64,000 bases of DNA from Candidatus Peribacteria bacterium. GTDB taxonomy: Bacteria; Patescibacteriota; Gracilibacteria; Peribacterales; Peribacteraceae. The notes beneath the pieces were generated by a model. That model had not been told where the DNA came from. It saw only the letters and a program-made list of their open reading frames with translations, and searched no databases. Both the position numbers and the translations under genes were made by a program. Shown in pieces: positions 19,560 through 28,032 of this stretch. The number at the start of each line of letters is the position of its first letter. The stretch's first letter is position 1. The stretch covers positions 1 to 64,000 of the forward strand of contig VGKY01000005.1 of assembly GCA_016866875.1 (NCBI GenBank), given 5' to 3'.

Positions 19560-20291
19560 ATGCATTCTATCGATTCCATCCTCAGGCAATACACAGACGC
19601 ATCTCTCCTCCCGCAAAAGGGCAGTAGCGGCGTCATCATCCTTTCGGGTGGCATGGACTCGGTCACGCTACTCCATTTCCTGGTGAAGCATCTTGGGTGC
19701 TCTATGAGAGCAATTTCTTTTGATTACGGACAGAAGCACGCTAAGGAAATCGCCTGTGCCAAGGCGCAATGCGAGGAACTTGGGGTGAACCATCAGGTCA
19801 TTGCACTCCCATTTGTTGGCGATCTCTTCACAAGTGCACTACTCAGCAAGGGATCAGACATCCCCGAAGGGCACTACAAAGAGGACAACATGAAGCAAAC
19901 CGTGGTGCCGAACCGCAATATGATCATGAGTTCCATAGCTGTTGGCTATGGCCAGAGTACGGGTGCCTCCTTCCTCGCCCTCGGCGTTCATGCGGGCGAT
20001 CACACCATCTACCCGGATTGCCGTGAGAGTTTCATCGATGCCCTGAGGAAAGCCGTGGAGCTTTCCGACTGGAATCCATTTACCATCTACGCACCGTTTC
20101 AGCGCATGACGAAAGTGGAGATTCTGGAGATCGGCTTTCAGCTTTCTCCTCCCGTGGATTATGCAAAGACGTGGACCTGTTACAAAGGACGGGATCAAGC
20201 GTGCGGCAAATGCGGTTCGTGCCAGGAGAGGGCAGAAGCCTTCAAGTTTATCCATGTAAGCGACCCGCTTCTCGGTGGTAGGACGTGCTGA
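19560..20291 (+). CDS. queC: 7-cyano-7-deazaguanine synthase QueC
   Basis: VIILSGGMDSVTLLHFLV, FDYGQKHAKEI, VPNRNMIM, TWTCYKGRDQACGKCGSCQER. Confidence 0.95.
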   Translation: MHSIDSILRQYTDASLLPQKGSSGVIILSGGMDSVTLLHFLVKHLGCSMRAISFDYGQKHAKEIACAKAQCEELGVNHQVIALPFVGDLFTSALLSKGSDIPEGHYKEDNMKQTVVPNRNMIMSSIAVGYGQSTGASFLALGVHAGDHTIYPDCRESFIDALRKAVELSDWNPFTIYAPFQRMTKVEILEIGFQLSPPVDYAKTWTCYKGRDQACGKCGSCQERAEAFKFIHVSDPLLGGRTC

Positions 20292-20371
20292 AGAATGCTG
20301 AAACCCGATAGTGCTTTCTAGGCTCACGCTAAGGAGTCATTCGTCTCGCGTGGTGGGTTTCTCGCTGTGTA

Positions 20372-20457
20372 CCATCCTTCGACGAGCTCAGGATAAATGA
20401 GCGAACCATGAACCGTACTGGTTCATGGTGAGTCGCCTGCCTGCCCGCAGGCAGGCG
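20372..20457. repeat. tandem hairpin repeat element downstream of queC
   Basis: AACCATGAACC-GTACT-GGTTCATGGT stem (20404-20429) followed by perfect 11 bp CGCCTGCCTGC-CC-GCAGGCAGGCG stem (20434-20457). Confidence 0.75.
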
Positions 20458-20535
20458 CAGCCAGGAGGTTCTGCCTGAAAAGTCCACCTCCGCTCGCCTG
20501 CGGCGAGACTACGGTGGGCAGCCTCCAGCGGAGCT

Positions 20536-20612
20536 TGGTGGGCCGGGATGGATTTGAACCATCGACCACGGGCTTATAAGTCCCGCGCTCTAACCAACTG
20601 AGCTACCGGCCC
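20536..20612 (-). tRNA. tRNA-Ile (anticodon TAT), CCA encoded
   Basis: Acceptor GGGCCGG/CCGGCCC, D-loop GTTGGTTA, anticodon loop CTTATAA (TAT), T-stem GATGG/CCATC with TTCAAAT loop, ACCA; A31/G39 mismatch. Confidence 0.88.
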
Positions 20613-20835
20613 GAATAGTGAAATGGTAAGGATCAAGCGTGACGATAGAACTCTAGCGAAGTTGCAAACTGCCTGCCCGCCGAAGTCCGCATCAGGCGGA
20701 CGAAGGTGGGAGCTACCGGCCCGAGGAGAGAAGAGAAAGGATCAAGGCTGACAATAGAACTGTAGCGAAGTTGCAAACTGCCTGCCCGCCGAAGTTTTCC
20801 TGAACGAAGGCGGGAGCTACAGGCCCACGAAGGAA
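20613..20835 (-). repeat. tandem copies of tRNA-Ile leader plus 5' 13 nt, interrupted by REP-like hairpins
   Basis: GGGCCGGTAGCTC recurs at about 20708-20723 and as GGGCCTGTAGCTC near 20812-20826; shared block AGTTTGCAACTTCGCTAsAGTTCTATyGTCAssCTTGATCCTT. Confidence 0.8.
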
Positions 20836-20904
20836 ATGAAAAGAACGAATGCTTCGGAATACTTACATGCATTGTACTAAAGCGTGTAGATGCTGTCGCG
20901 TGTC

Positions 20905-20935
20905 AAAAAACCGGCAGTCACAAATGTGCTGCCGG
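20905..20935 (-). terminator. intrinsic terminator
   Basis: CCGGCAG-[CACA..TGTG]-CTGCCGG followed by TTTTTT on the minus strand. Confidence 0.75.
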
Positions 20936-20949
20936 ATTCGATCCGATTT

Positions 20950-21363
20950 TCACGGGCTAGCCAGGGAGACTTTCGGCCCAAATTGGGCCGTATCATCCAC
21001 GAAGACCATCAATCCACCTGGAATCTCGATAGCCTTTGTGCGGCCTCTCTGCTGCCAAAATTCGATCGCCGCTGCGGAGCATTGACGCTCTCTTAGCTGT
21101 TCAAACGACAGGACGGTCCCCATGAGGAACGTCCATGGCGAGTGATTTTCCGCATCCTGCGATGCAACGAGCATCGAAATGATTGATGCGATTTCGACTT
21201 TGTCGTAGAACCGGTAGGCAAATGCATCACGAGTGAGGCATCGTTCAAGGGCAGCCGATTCTGACTCACCACTTTTGAGACGAAAGTGGTGATTTAACTG
21301 TTCTTCTGGCTTGTTTGTAACGAACTGGACCTGAAGAACTCTCACGCGCCCGAATTGATTCAT
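20950..21363 (-). CDS. hypothetical protein
   Basis: 137 aa from ATG at 21363 with AAGGAG 7 nt upstream; no family recognised. Confidence 0.6.
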   Translation of the reverse strand: MNQFGRVRVLQVQFVTNKPEEQLNHHFRLKSGESESAALERCLTRDAFAYRFYDKVEIASIISMLVASQDAENHSPWTFLMGTVLSFEQLRERQCSAAAIEFWQQRGRTKAIEIPGGLMVFVDDTAQFGPKVSLASP

Positions 21364-21560
21364 AGCCATTCTCCTTAAGTGGAAGATTCTACTGAAGCCG
21401 GCCAATTCTGACTCCAGGGATGATCGCAGGGGCGTGCAATCGTGCCTGGAGTCATGCCCATGGATGAAAAGGATCATGGTTCTCTTGAGGAGAACCAATA
21501 TGATAATAAACCAAAATTCACCTTTGCAATAGCAGCAATGGCTGATAAATCGGACCGAAA

Positions 21561-22007
21561 CTATTTATCAGCAGTGATCTCCACCACAAGATCCGCCTTC
21601 GCTCCGGCGAGATCAACTGCTACGGAGAACGTACCAAGCGCCTTGATCGGAGTGGGGATATCGATTGCGGATTCCTTCGTCTCAATGTTCAACTGTTCGG
21701 CGAGTGCCTCTGCAATGAGCTTCTCGGTGATCGCTGCGTAGAGCTTTCCGGTCTTTGTGGCCTTCTTCGTGATGGAGATCTTTTTGCCCGAAAGCACAGA
21801 TGCTGCAGATGTAGCAGCAGCGCGTTCCTGAGCTTTCTCCTCTGCGCGGCGGCGAATTTGCTCGGCGTAGCGCTTGCGAACGGTCGGGGTAGCTACGAGA
21901 GCCTGGCGGTGTGGCAAGAGGCAGTTCAGGGCATAGCCGTCTCCAACGACGAGAACGTCGTTCTTCTTTCCGATGCCGGGGATGTCCTGAAGGAGAATAA
22001 CTTCCAT
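21561..22007 (-). CDS. rplI: 50S ribosomal protein L9
   Basis: MEVILLQDIPGIGKKNDVLVVGDGYALNCLLPHRQAL. Confidence 0.93.
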   Translation of the reverse strand: MEVILLQDIPGIGKKNDVLVVGDGYALNCLLPHRQALVATPTVRKRYAEQIRRRAEEKAQERAAATSAASVLSGKKISITKKATKTGKLYAAITEKLIAEALAEQLNIETKESAIDIPTPIKALGTFSVAVDLAGAKADLVVEITADK

Positions 22008-22016
22008 GAGTCAAGT

Positions 22017-22040
22017 AAAAAGCCGGAAGATTCTACCGGC
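22017..22040 (-). terminator. intrinsic terminator after the SBP gene
   Basis: GCCGG-TAGAATCTT-CCGGC then TTTTT on the minus strand. Confidence 0.55.
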
Positions 22041-22088
22041 CCGTTTGCGATCCGTCAACCCCACTTTACTCAAGTGGCAAATTGCCTG

Positions 22089-24362
22089 CTATTCGTCATT
22101 CGGCACAGGTTCAGGCTCTGGGGCGCCTCGCAGGATCCAGGGAACAAACGAAAGCCATGAGGTGTCTGGTTTGAGCGATCGTTTGCTACGGACATACCAC
22201 TGCTGAAGCCGAAGCAGACGGTCGGAGTGGAGGGAAAGGGAGCCCAGAGACACCCCAGAAACATCGGGGCTGACTGCGAACGTGTAGAACGGGGAGTATA
22301 GGAAGATCGCCGGAACATCGTGTGCGATTTCCGTGCGCAGAGACGCAAGAGCCTCGTCACGCTCACGATCGATCGTCGTTTCACGGATCACCTTGAGAAG
22401 GTGATCTGCACGCTGGGATGTGTACTGAGAAAGATTGTACGCGTCGAGCCGTAGGCTCGCGCTCCCTCCGACGAGGCGCTGCACACCTGAGCTGTGCCAG
22501 TAGGGATAGCTATCGAGATTGTCGAGGAGGGACTGCCCGAAGAGCAGGACATCATAATCGCGCTTGAGCATGCGCTGCTCGAACTCCGCGCTCGTTTCGG
22601 GGACTTCTACGGAGACGAGAACACCAAGTTCACGCCACTGCCTGCTGATTTCCTGCGCGACCTCCGCGTAGACTTGCGGGCTAGGACTGGTGAGCAACCT
22701 GATTGCCAAACGCTGGCCCTGGTCATTCACGCGAATGTCTCGCGGGTCTGAAGCTAATCTCCGGCGAAGCATACCTTGGTCAACAGTCAGGGAGGCGATC
22801 GCCAATTTCTCATCATCGGGAACATCGTCTGACTTCGACCGCAGAAAAGCATCCACAAGTCTCTGCTCCTCGATGGCTCGCCGATACTCAGCCGTGTGTG
22901 GAGTGCGCATGACGTACGCGGAATCCAGGACAGTTCCATTGCGCGTAAGTCGAACGACGTTCAACCCGACGACAAGAGATCCCGTTGTACCATCTGCGGT
23001 AAGTGTCCCCAGCCAAGCACCCGTAAGTGTCGGATGAGCCATAACCGGACGACCGTTGAGCGTATAACCGGTGCCAGAGACCGCGAAAGCACCTGTAATG
23101 CTCAGAACCGCTCCGGTGTCCATGAGCACAACGGGAGAAATTGTCAGAGGACCTGCCGTGTTGGCATCGCGCTGCTCGAGAAGTCGTTGTAGTCGGACTT
23201 TCTCAGGGAGGTTCCAGTCCGATGCAAACAGGGCGCCCTGCGCAGCTTTCGCATCAAATTGGTAGCGCCAGTCAGAGGTATCGATCTCCAGGAGCGGTGT
23301 ATCGACGATCTCCTGTTCGTTGATGTGCTCCACGACCTTGCGCTTGTTGGTACCAAGTTGAAGCCCGAGCCTGAGTTGCCGATCCTGGAGCATGGGCCGG
23401 TCGAGGTTGAAAAAAAGTGCGACGTACTGGGGGAGGGAGTAGCGATGTAGGACGAAGCTCTGCGGGACGATGGGATCACCTTGGGGATTGCGTGGCACGA
23501 CGCGGATGCCGTCGAGGTTGCGCACGTCGGTCAGCAGCGTTCCGTAGTCAGGAAAGATCCGAAGGATGATTCTCTGGAGGTAGAAGGGGGCGCTCCCGGG
23601 TTGCGGAAATCGCTCGAGGGTAACCTCAGAACTGCGCTCGGTCTGGACGAAACTGCGAAACGCGTAGGGGCCGGCTCCGATGGGTTTGAAGCCAAAGTCC
23701 GTCGTATCTCGCAGGAGGCGCACAGGCACGCCCTCAAAGAGGCGGGCAGGCAGCAGTCCGATCGTCAGGTTACTGGGAAAGAAACTATAGGATTGCTCCA
23801 GACGAAAGCGTACGGAGCGCGCATCGACCTTTTCAACGCTTACGCCTTCAAAGTTCTGTCGAAGGATCGGATTTGGGAAATCAGGATCCATGATCGTCCG
23901 ATAGGTAAACAGGACGTCATCGGGAGTCACCGGGTGCGGTGCATCTGGAGTGGAGTCGTGCCACAGGAGACCTTCGCGTAGCGTGAGGGTGTAGGTTTTC
24001 GCATCGGGACTGACGCGCAGGGTAGCGAGATCAGGCTCGATGGATTCGGTTTCGGGGTTGTAGCGCAGAAGCCCCGAGAACACGAGCGATACGATGTCGC
24101 GGTTGACGTCATTTTGTACGGTGAACCAAGGATTTAGGGGCTGAAACTCGCCTACGGATCCCTCGATGTAGGTTCCCCCTGTCCTTGGTGATAGTTCTGA
24201 GTGCGTATAGTAGAAGCGTCGTGCGAGGAGCAGGAAGCTTACGAGAAAGAGCACGACGAGCACGGCGACCACGAGTCGCTCATGTCTGCGGGCCAGCATG
24301 TAGGCTCTATAGAGGTACGACAAAGACCCAGACAGTATACGAACAGACCGCCACACTGTCAC
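22089..24362 (-). CDS. membrane-anchored family 5 extracellular solute-binding protein (OppA/DppA-like)
   Basis: N-terminal TM; GTYIEGSVGEFQPLNPWF, VSPDAKTYTLTLREGLLWHD, PVTPDDVLFTYRTIMDP, PIGAGPYAF. Confidence 0.88.
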   Translation of the reverse strand: MTVWRSVRILSGSLSYLYRAYMLARRHERLVVAVLVVLFLVSFLLLARRFYYTHSELSPRTGGTYIEGSVGEFQPLNPWFTVQNDVNRDIVSLVFSGLLRYNPETESIEPDLATLRVSPDAKTYTLTLREGLLWHDSTPDAPHPVTPDDVLFTYRTIMDPDFPNPILRQNFEGVSVEKVDARSVRFRLEQSYSFFPSNLTIGLLPARLFEGVPVRLLRDTTDFGFKPIGAGPYAFRSFVQTERSSEVTLERFPQPGSAPFYLQRIILRIFPDYGTLLTDVRNLDGIRVVPRNPQGDPIVPQSFVLHRYSLPQYVALFFNLDRPMLQDRQLRLGLQLGTNKRKVVEHINEQEIVDTPLLEIDTSDWRYQFDAKAAQGALFASDWNLPEKVRLQRLLEQRDANTAGPLTISPVVLMDTGAVLSITGAFAVSGTGYTLNGRPVMAHPTLTGAWLGTLTADGTTGSLVVGLNVVRLTRNGTVLDSAYVMRTPHTAEYRRAIEEQRLVDAFLRSKSDDVPDDEKLAIASLTVDQGMLRRRLASDPRDIRVNDQGQRLAIRLLTSPSPQVYAEVAQEISRQWRELGVLVSVEVPETSAEFEQRMLKRDYDVLLFGQSLLDNLDSYPYWHSSGVQRLVGGSASLRLDAYNLSQYTSQRADHLLKVIRETTIDRERDEALASLRTEIAHDVPAIFLYSPFYTFAVSPDVSGVSLGSLSLHSDRLLRLQQWYVRSKRSLKPDTSWLSFVPWILRGAPEPEPVPNDE

Positions 24363-24379
24363 CCGTTACCCCTGAGGAT

Positions 24380-24583
24380 TTAGAGGAACCAGCGAAGGAC
24401 AGCCAGACCGAAAAACAGTACGGAGAGCCAGACGCTCAGCTGATAGAGCATCTTTTCTGCACCGCGTCGCTGCACAAAAGTTGCACCAGAACCGCCAAAC
24501 GTCGACGAGAGACCGGATGCTCTGTGTTGCAGCAGTATGCTTACCGTAAGAAGAAGAGCGATAGTTACATGGATGATGACCAT
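24380..24583 (-). CDS. secG: preprotein translocase subunit SecG
   Basis: 67 aa: ALLLTVSILLQHRASGLSSTFGGSGATFVQRRGAEKMLYQLS. Confidence 0.85.
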   Translation of the reverse strand: MVIIHVTIALLLTVSILLQHRASGLSSTFGGSGATFVQRRGAEKMLYQLSVWLSVLFFGLAVLRWFL

Positions 24584-24733
24584 AGTGGATTCATACTACC
24601 AAGGCCCACCGCTCGTGCATAGGGGACAATCGTCATTTATGCGCCTAGAACCGTTGGGTGAATCTACTTTTTGCAGACGAACCATAGAAAAGGGCACATG
24701 CGTTCTCCGGTTGAGTTATACTCATAGTAATCC

Positions 24734-24810
24734 GGGCGCCTAGCTCAGCTGGTTAGAGCATCTCGTTTACACCGAGAGGGTCAGGGGTTCGAATCCCTTG
24801 GCGCCCACCA
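24734..24810 (+). tRNA. tRNA-Val (anticodon TAC), CCA encoded
   Basis: GGGCGCC...GGCGCCC acceptor, loop TTTACAC, T-loop TTCGAAT, ACCA. Confidence 0.95.
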
Positions 24811-24844
24811 TTGACACAGTGCTCAGACAGTTTGGTATATACAT

Positions 24845-25222
24845 ATGGCTCATGAGTCCCCTGAGCACAAGACATTGGCAAAAAACATAGCAAATGCGCT
24901 CAGGACCACAGCGGCAGGGGCTGTTTTATGGATGGTAGCTGGATGTACTCGAGATGAAGTGAAGAACATCGTACAGAATGATGATGCTCAAGGCGTGGTC
25001 GATGCTCGGCAGCCATTAGTGCCGGAGAAAATAGAGCAGGAAAGGAATATTCCTTCGGTCGCGAATCTAAGAACAATGGTTAGCCTTGCCGAGGAAGACT
25101 ACAGAGATCAGTGCAAATTAAGTGAGACAATACTTTCATATCACAAAATAGGTATTGAGGGAGAAGTCATTCCACGATCGAATATTCACGATCTAGCTAC
25201 GAATACGGAATCTTGCAGATAA
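24845..25222 (+). CDS. putative lipoprotein/hypothetical
   Basis: Hydrophobic segment ending VAGC (lipobox-like); AT-rich region. Confidence 0.5.
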   Translation: MAHESPEHKTLAKNIANALRTTAAGAVLWMVAGCTRDEVKNIVQNDDAQGVVDARQPLVPEKIEQERNIPSVANLRTMVSLAEEDYRDQCKLSETILSYHKIGIEGEVIPRSNIHDLATNTESCR

Positions 25223-25504
25223 TTCACCTGGTACAGAAGTACTATCAGTCACCACGAGAATATACGAAGCATTGACAAAACATTTGGAAGAAGCATTGCA
25301 GAAATAAATTCTATCTTGCCACGATAAAGCATGTTTTGTACTGATTGATCCCTTGAAAAACTGAGCTCATCCCAAACCCAAACAAAAGCATCCTTGAGCT
25401 AAGCAATCAGCAAATAGTTACTTCATTTATTGATTTGGGCATGTTTTACGAACTTGACATATGTGATTATATGACGTAGATTACATTTCCTTTCTTTATT
25501 CTCT

Positions 25505-26959
25505 ATGAAGACTCGTCGCTCAACCCTTGCCGTTCTCAGCGCTGCCACACTTCTGATCAGTAGCATGCACGTCATCGCTACAGGTGTAGAGGGTGCCTAT
25601 GCGTCAACATTTGCCTGCAATGATGGCGATGATAATGATCACGATGGGGGCATCGATTACCCGCTCGACGGTGGCTGTGAGTCGCCCAATGACCAAAATG
25701 AGGGACCGGGTATCTACGCGAACCGTGACCCTCGGTGGGACCTTGATCCAAGACCCGCACCGCTTCTTGTAACAGTAACGGACGGCAGGAGCTTTGCAGA
25801 GCCTGGTGATGTGCTGCACTACGACATCACTGTACAAAATCCTACCGATACGGATCGTGCGATCGCGCTTCGGGTAGCAGTGCCTGCTGAGCTTTCCCTC
25901 GAGGCAACCACGGGTAATCCTGTGGTGGATGTACGGTCACTCATCTGGCCGGAAGTTCTCGTTGCAGGAGGTCAGTCCGTTGCATATTCCTTCGCTGCAA
26001 GGATTGCTCCAGGAAGCCCAGATCTGCAAGCACTCCACGTCACTGCTTACGCTGACGAAGCGAAGGGCAGTGATACCACGAGTGTGTACCGCGGAGTGGT
26101 ACCTGCAGCGTTCTCCGTCAGTGCTACCGATGGCATCGCTGAGGCAGCTCCTGGCGACGACATTGACTATACGATTACGATCAAGAACGAGGACACCGGG
26201 CTTGCAACAGGAGTAGATGTGCACGTGTCCCTTCCGCAGTACACGGAATTCATCGGTGCTGACCAAGGGGGATCGTGGACCGGCAATGGAGTGTTTTGGA
26301 AGGGGCTGACGGTGAGCCCGAAGGGAGAGCGTGTTATCGGTCTTCGCCTCCGCGTGCGCAGCGATGCGCCCATTGGTGCGGTTATTCAGTTTGTTGCAGC
26401 AGCCAAGGGGCAACAGGGTGTAGACCGAACGAAGGTCTCCCAAACAAAGGAAGAGGCGCCGCGTGAAATCCGCAGCGAGCGCCTCGTGCTTCGTAAGAGC
26501 GCGAACCGTACGGATGTCCGCCCAGGAGAGCAGCTGATCTACACGGTGTACCTGCGCAACACGACCGACGCGGCTATACACAACGTCGTCGTGGAGGATC
26601 GCATGGACCGCAGATACATGCGCGTGGTCTCAGGAGATACGGGCTCCGTTGCAGGAGACCGCACAGTCTGGAACCTCGGCACGCTCGCACCTGGAGCATC
26701 GTGGCAGGCGCAGTACACTGTTGAGATCTCTGCTGATGCACCGCACGGAACGGAGCTGCAGAACGTGGTCAGTGTGAGTGGTGACGGTATGGAGGAAATC
26801 TCGCTCACACAACGTGTCTACATGAGCACTGTCAACGTCGTCGGTCGTATGCCTCCAACAGGAGCACCAATGGTCGACCTCGGCATGGGACTTGTAGCCG
26901 GACTCGCATCAGCACTGTCAACATTCGCAACACAGCGGATGCGCAGGATGGCGGCGTAA
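25505..26959 (+). CDS. DUF11-repeat surface protein with C-terminal MPPTG/TM/basic tail
   Basis: Signal peptide; CNDGDDNDHDGGIDYPLDGGCESPNDQNEG; repeats such as DVLHYDITVQNPTD, DDIDYTITIKNEDTG, EQLIYTVYLRNTTD; tail MPPTGAPMVDLGMGLVAGLASALS...RMRRM. Confidence 0.85.
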   Translation: MKTRRSTLAVLSAATLLISSMHVIATGVEGAYASTFACNDGDDNDHDGGIDYPLDGGCESPNDQNEGPGIYANRDPRWDLDPRPAPLLVTVTDGRSFAEPGDVLHYDITVQNPTDTDRAIALRVAVPAELSLEATTGNPVVDVRSLIWPEVLVAGGQSVAYSFAARIAPGSPDLQALHVTAYADEAKGSDTTSVYRGVVPAAFSVSATDGIAEAAPGDDIDYTITIKNEDTGLATGVDVHVSLPQYTEFIGADQGGSWTGNGVFWKGLTVSPKGERVIGLRLRVRSDAPIGAVIQFVAAAKGQQGVDRTKVSQTKEEAPREIRSERLVLRKSANRTDVRPGEQLIYTVYLRNTTDAAIHNVVVEDRMDRRYMRVVSGDTGSVAGDRTVWNLGTLAPGASWQAQYTVEISADAPHGTELQNVVSVSGDGMEEISLTQRVYMSTVNVVGRMPPTGAPMVDLGMGLVAGLASALSTFATQRMRRMAA

Positions 26960-26962
26960 GGC

Positions 26963-27280
26963 CTACTGCAGCGTTCTGAGGATATCATTCGCAATATCTA
27001 TGATCGTCGAGTAGTGGAGCTCAAAAGGAATATCGAGCAGACTCGCGATAATGGAGACGATGAAGTAGGCAATGAAGGAGACGAACAGTCCGATGATGGA
27101 GTAACGAATCGTGTGGACTGCCTTGCGGATCTTGTCTTCGTTCCCTGCAGAAAGGATGAAGGTGATACCTCCGAAGATGATGAAGACAAGACAGAGGATG
27201 GTGGCGAAGATCAAAGACAGTGCAACAAACGTCGCTACAACTTCAACAGGACTAGCATTTTCAAGAAGATCACGAAGCAT
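26963..27280 (-). CDS. pilin/TrbC-like small membrane protein
   Basis: FIIFGGITFILSAGNEDKIRKAVHTIRYSIIGLFV resembles the two-TM pilin-like proteins common in CPR. Confidence 0.65.
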   Translation of the reverse strand: MLRDLLENASPVEVVATFVALSLIFATILCLVFIIFGGITFILSAGNEDKIRKAVHTIRYSIIGLFVSFIAYFIVSIIASLLDIPFELHYSTIIDIANDILRTLQ

Positions 27281-27291
27281 GAGAAGGAGGG

Positions 27292-27552
27292 TTAGGAAAC
27301 GGGTTCGAGAATCTTCAGGTTCACACGCTGCTTTGCAGAACCACCGATGATCCGCAGGAGTGTACGTAGAGCCTTGACCGTTTGCCCCCCTTTGCCGATG
27401 AGCTTACCCATATCACGCTCGCTGACCTTCACGGTATGCAGCACGCCGAGATCATCAACCGTAGAGGTGATCTCCAGTTCATCGTGGTCCTCCACGATGC
27501 TCTCCAGTACGTACTGGAGAAATGCATAGCCCGGCTGCTGTGTGTCACTCAT
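27292..27552 (-). CDS. khpA: KH-domain RNA-binding protein KhpA
   Basis: VSERDMGKLIGKGGQTVKALRTLLRI. Confidence 0.88.
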   Translation of the reverse strand: MSDTQQPGYAFLQYVLESIVEDHDELEITSTVDDLGVLHTVKVSERDMGKLIGKGGQTVKALRTLLRIIGGSAKQRVNLKILEPVS

Positions 27553-27607
27553 GCAAAAACCATACTACACGGAACCAGACGTCTATCAATGCCATTGTGC
27601 ATGCTGC

Positions 27608-27967
27608 CTAGGCCTGCGGTGCCTCCGCCGGTGGCGGAGTTGCAGCTGCTGGCGCTGGGGTCGCGGGTGCGACCTCCTCTGCATTCTTAGATTTGCGCTT
27701 GGCATAACGCGTGATGTAGCGATCGAGGCCTTTCACACCGTTTTTCGAAAGGAGACGGGCAGCCGTATCGCTCGCCATTGCACCCTTGGAAACCCAGTAC
27801 TGGACGCGCTCGACATTCACTTCAACAACAGGCGGCTGAGCTGCCGGAAGATAGTGACCGAGGTACTCATGAACCCCACCCTTGACCGGATTGGACTTCT
27901 CAGCAACCGCAATGCGGTAGGTAGGTATATTCTCTCGGCCGGTGCGCTGGAGTCGGATGATGAGCAT
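27608..27967 (-). CDS. rpsP: 30S ribosomal protein S16 with Ala/Pro-rich tail
   Basis: MLIIRLQRTGRENIPTYRIAVAEKSNPVKGGVHEYLGHY. Confidence 0.93.
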   Translation of the reverse strand: MLIIRLQRTGRENIPTYRIAVAEKSNPVKGGVHEYLGHYLPAAQPPVVEVNVERVQYWVSKGAMASDTAARLLSKNGVKGLDRYITRYAKRKSKNAEEVAPATPAPAAATPPPAEAPQA

Positions 27968-28032
27968 GGCAAAGCGCATTGAGCGCTGATGGAGTCTACC
28001 AACTGGCTGCATCAACGCAAGCAAATCCATGC

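Noticed and set aside
27621-27650. CTCCGCC-GGT-GGCGGAG hairpin
   Set aside because: Lies in the Ala/Pro-rich coding tail of rpsP; likely codon composition rather than a separate element.
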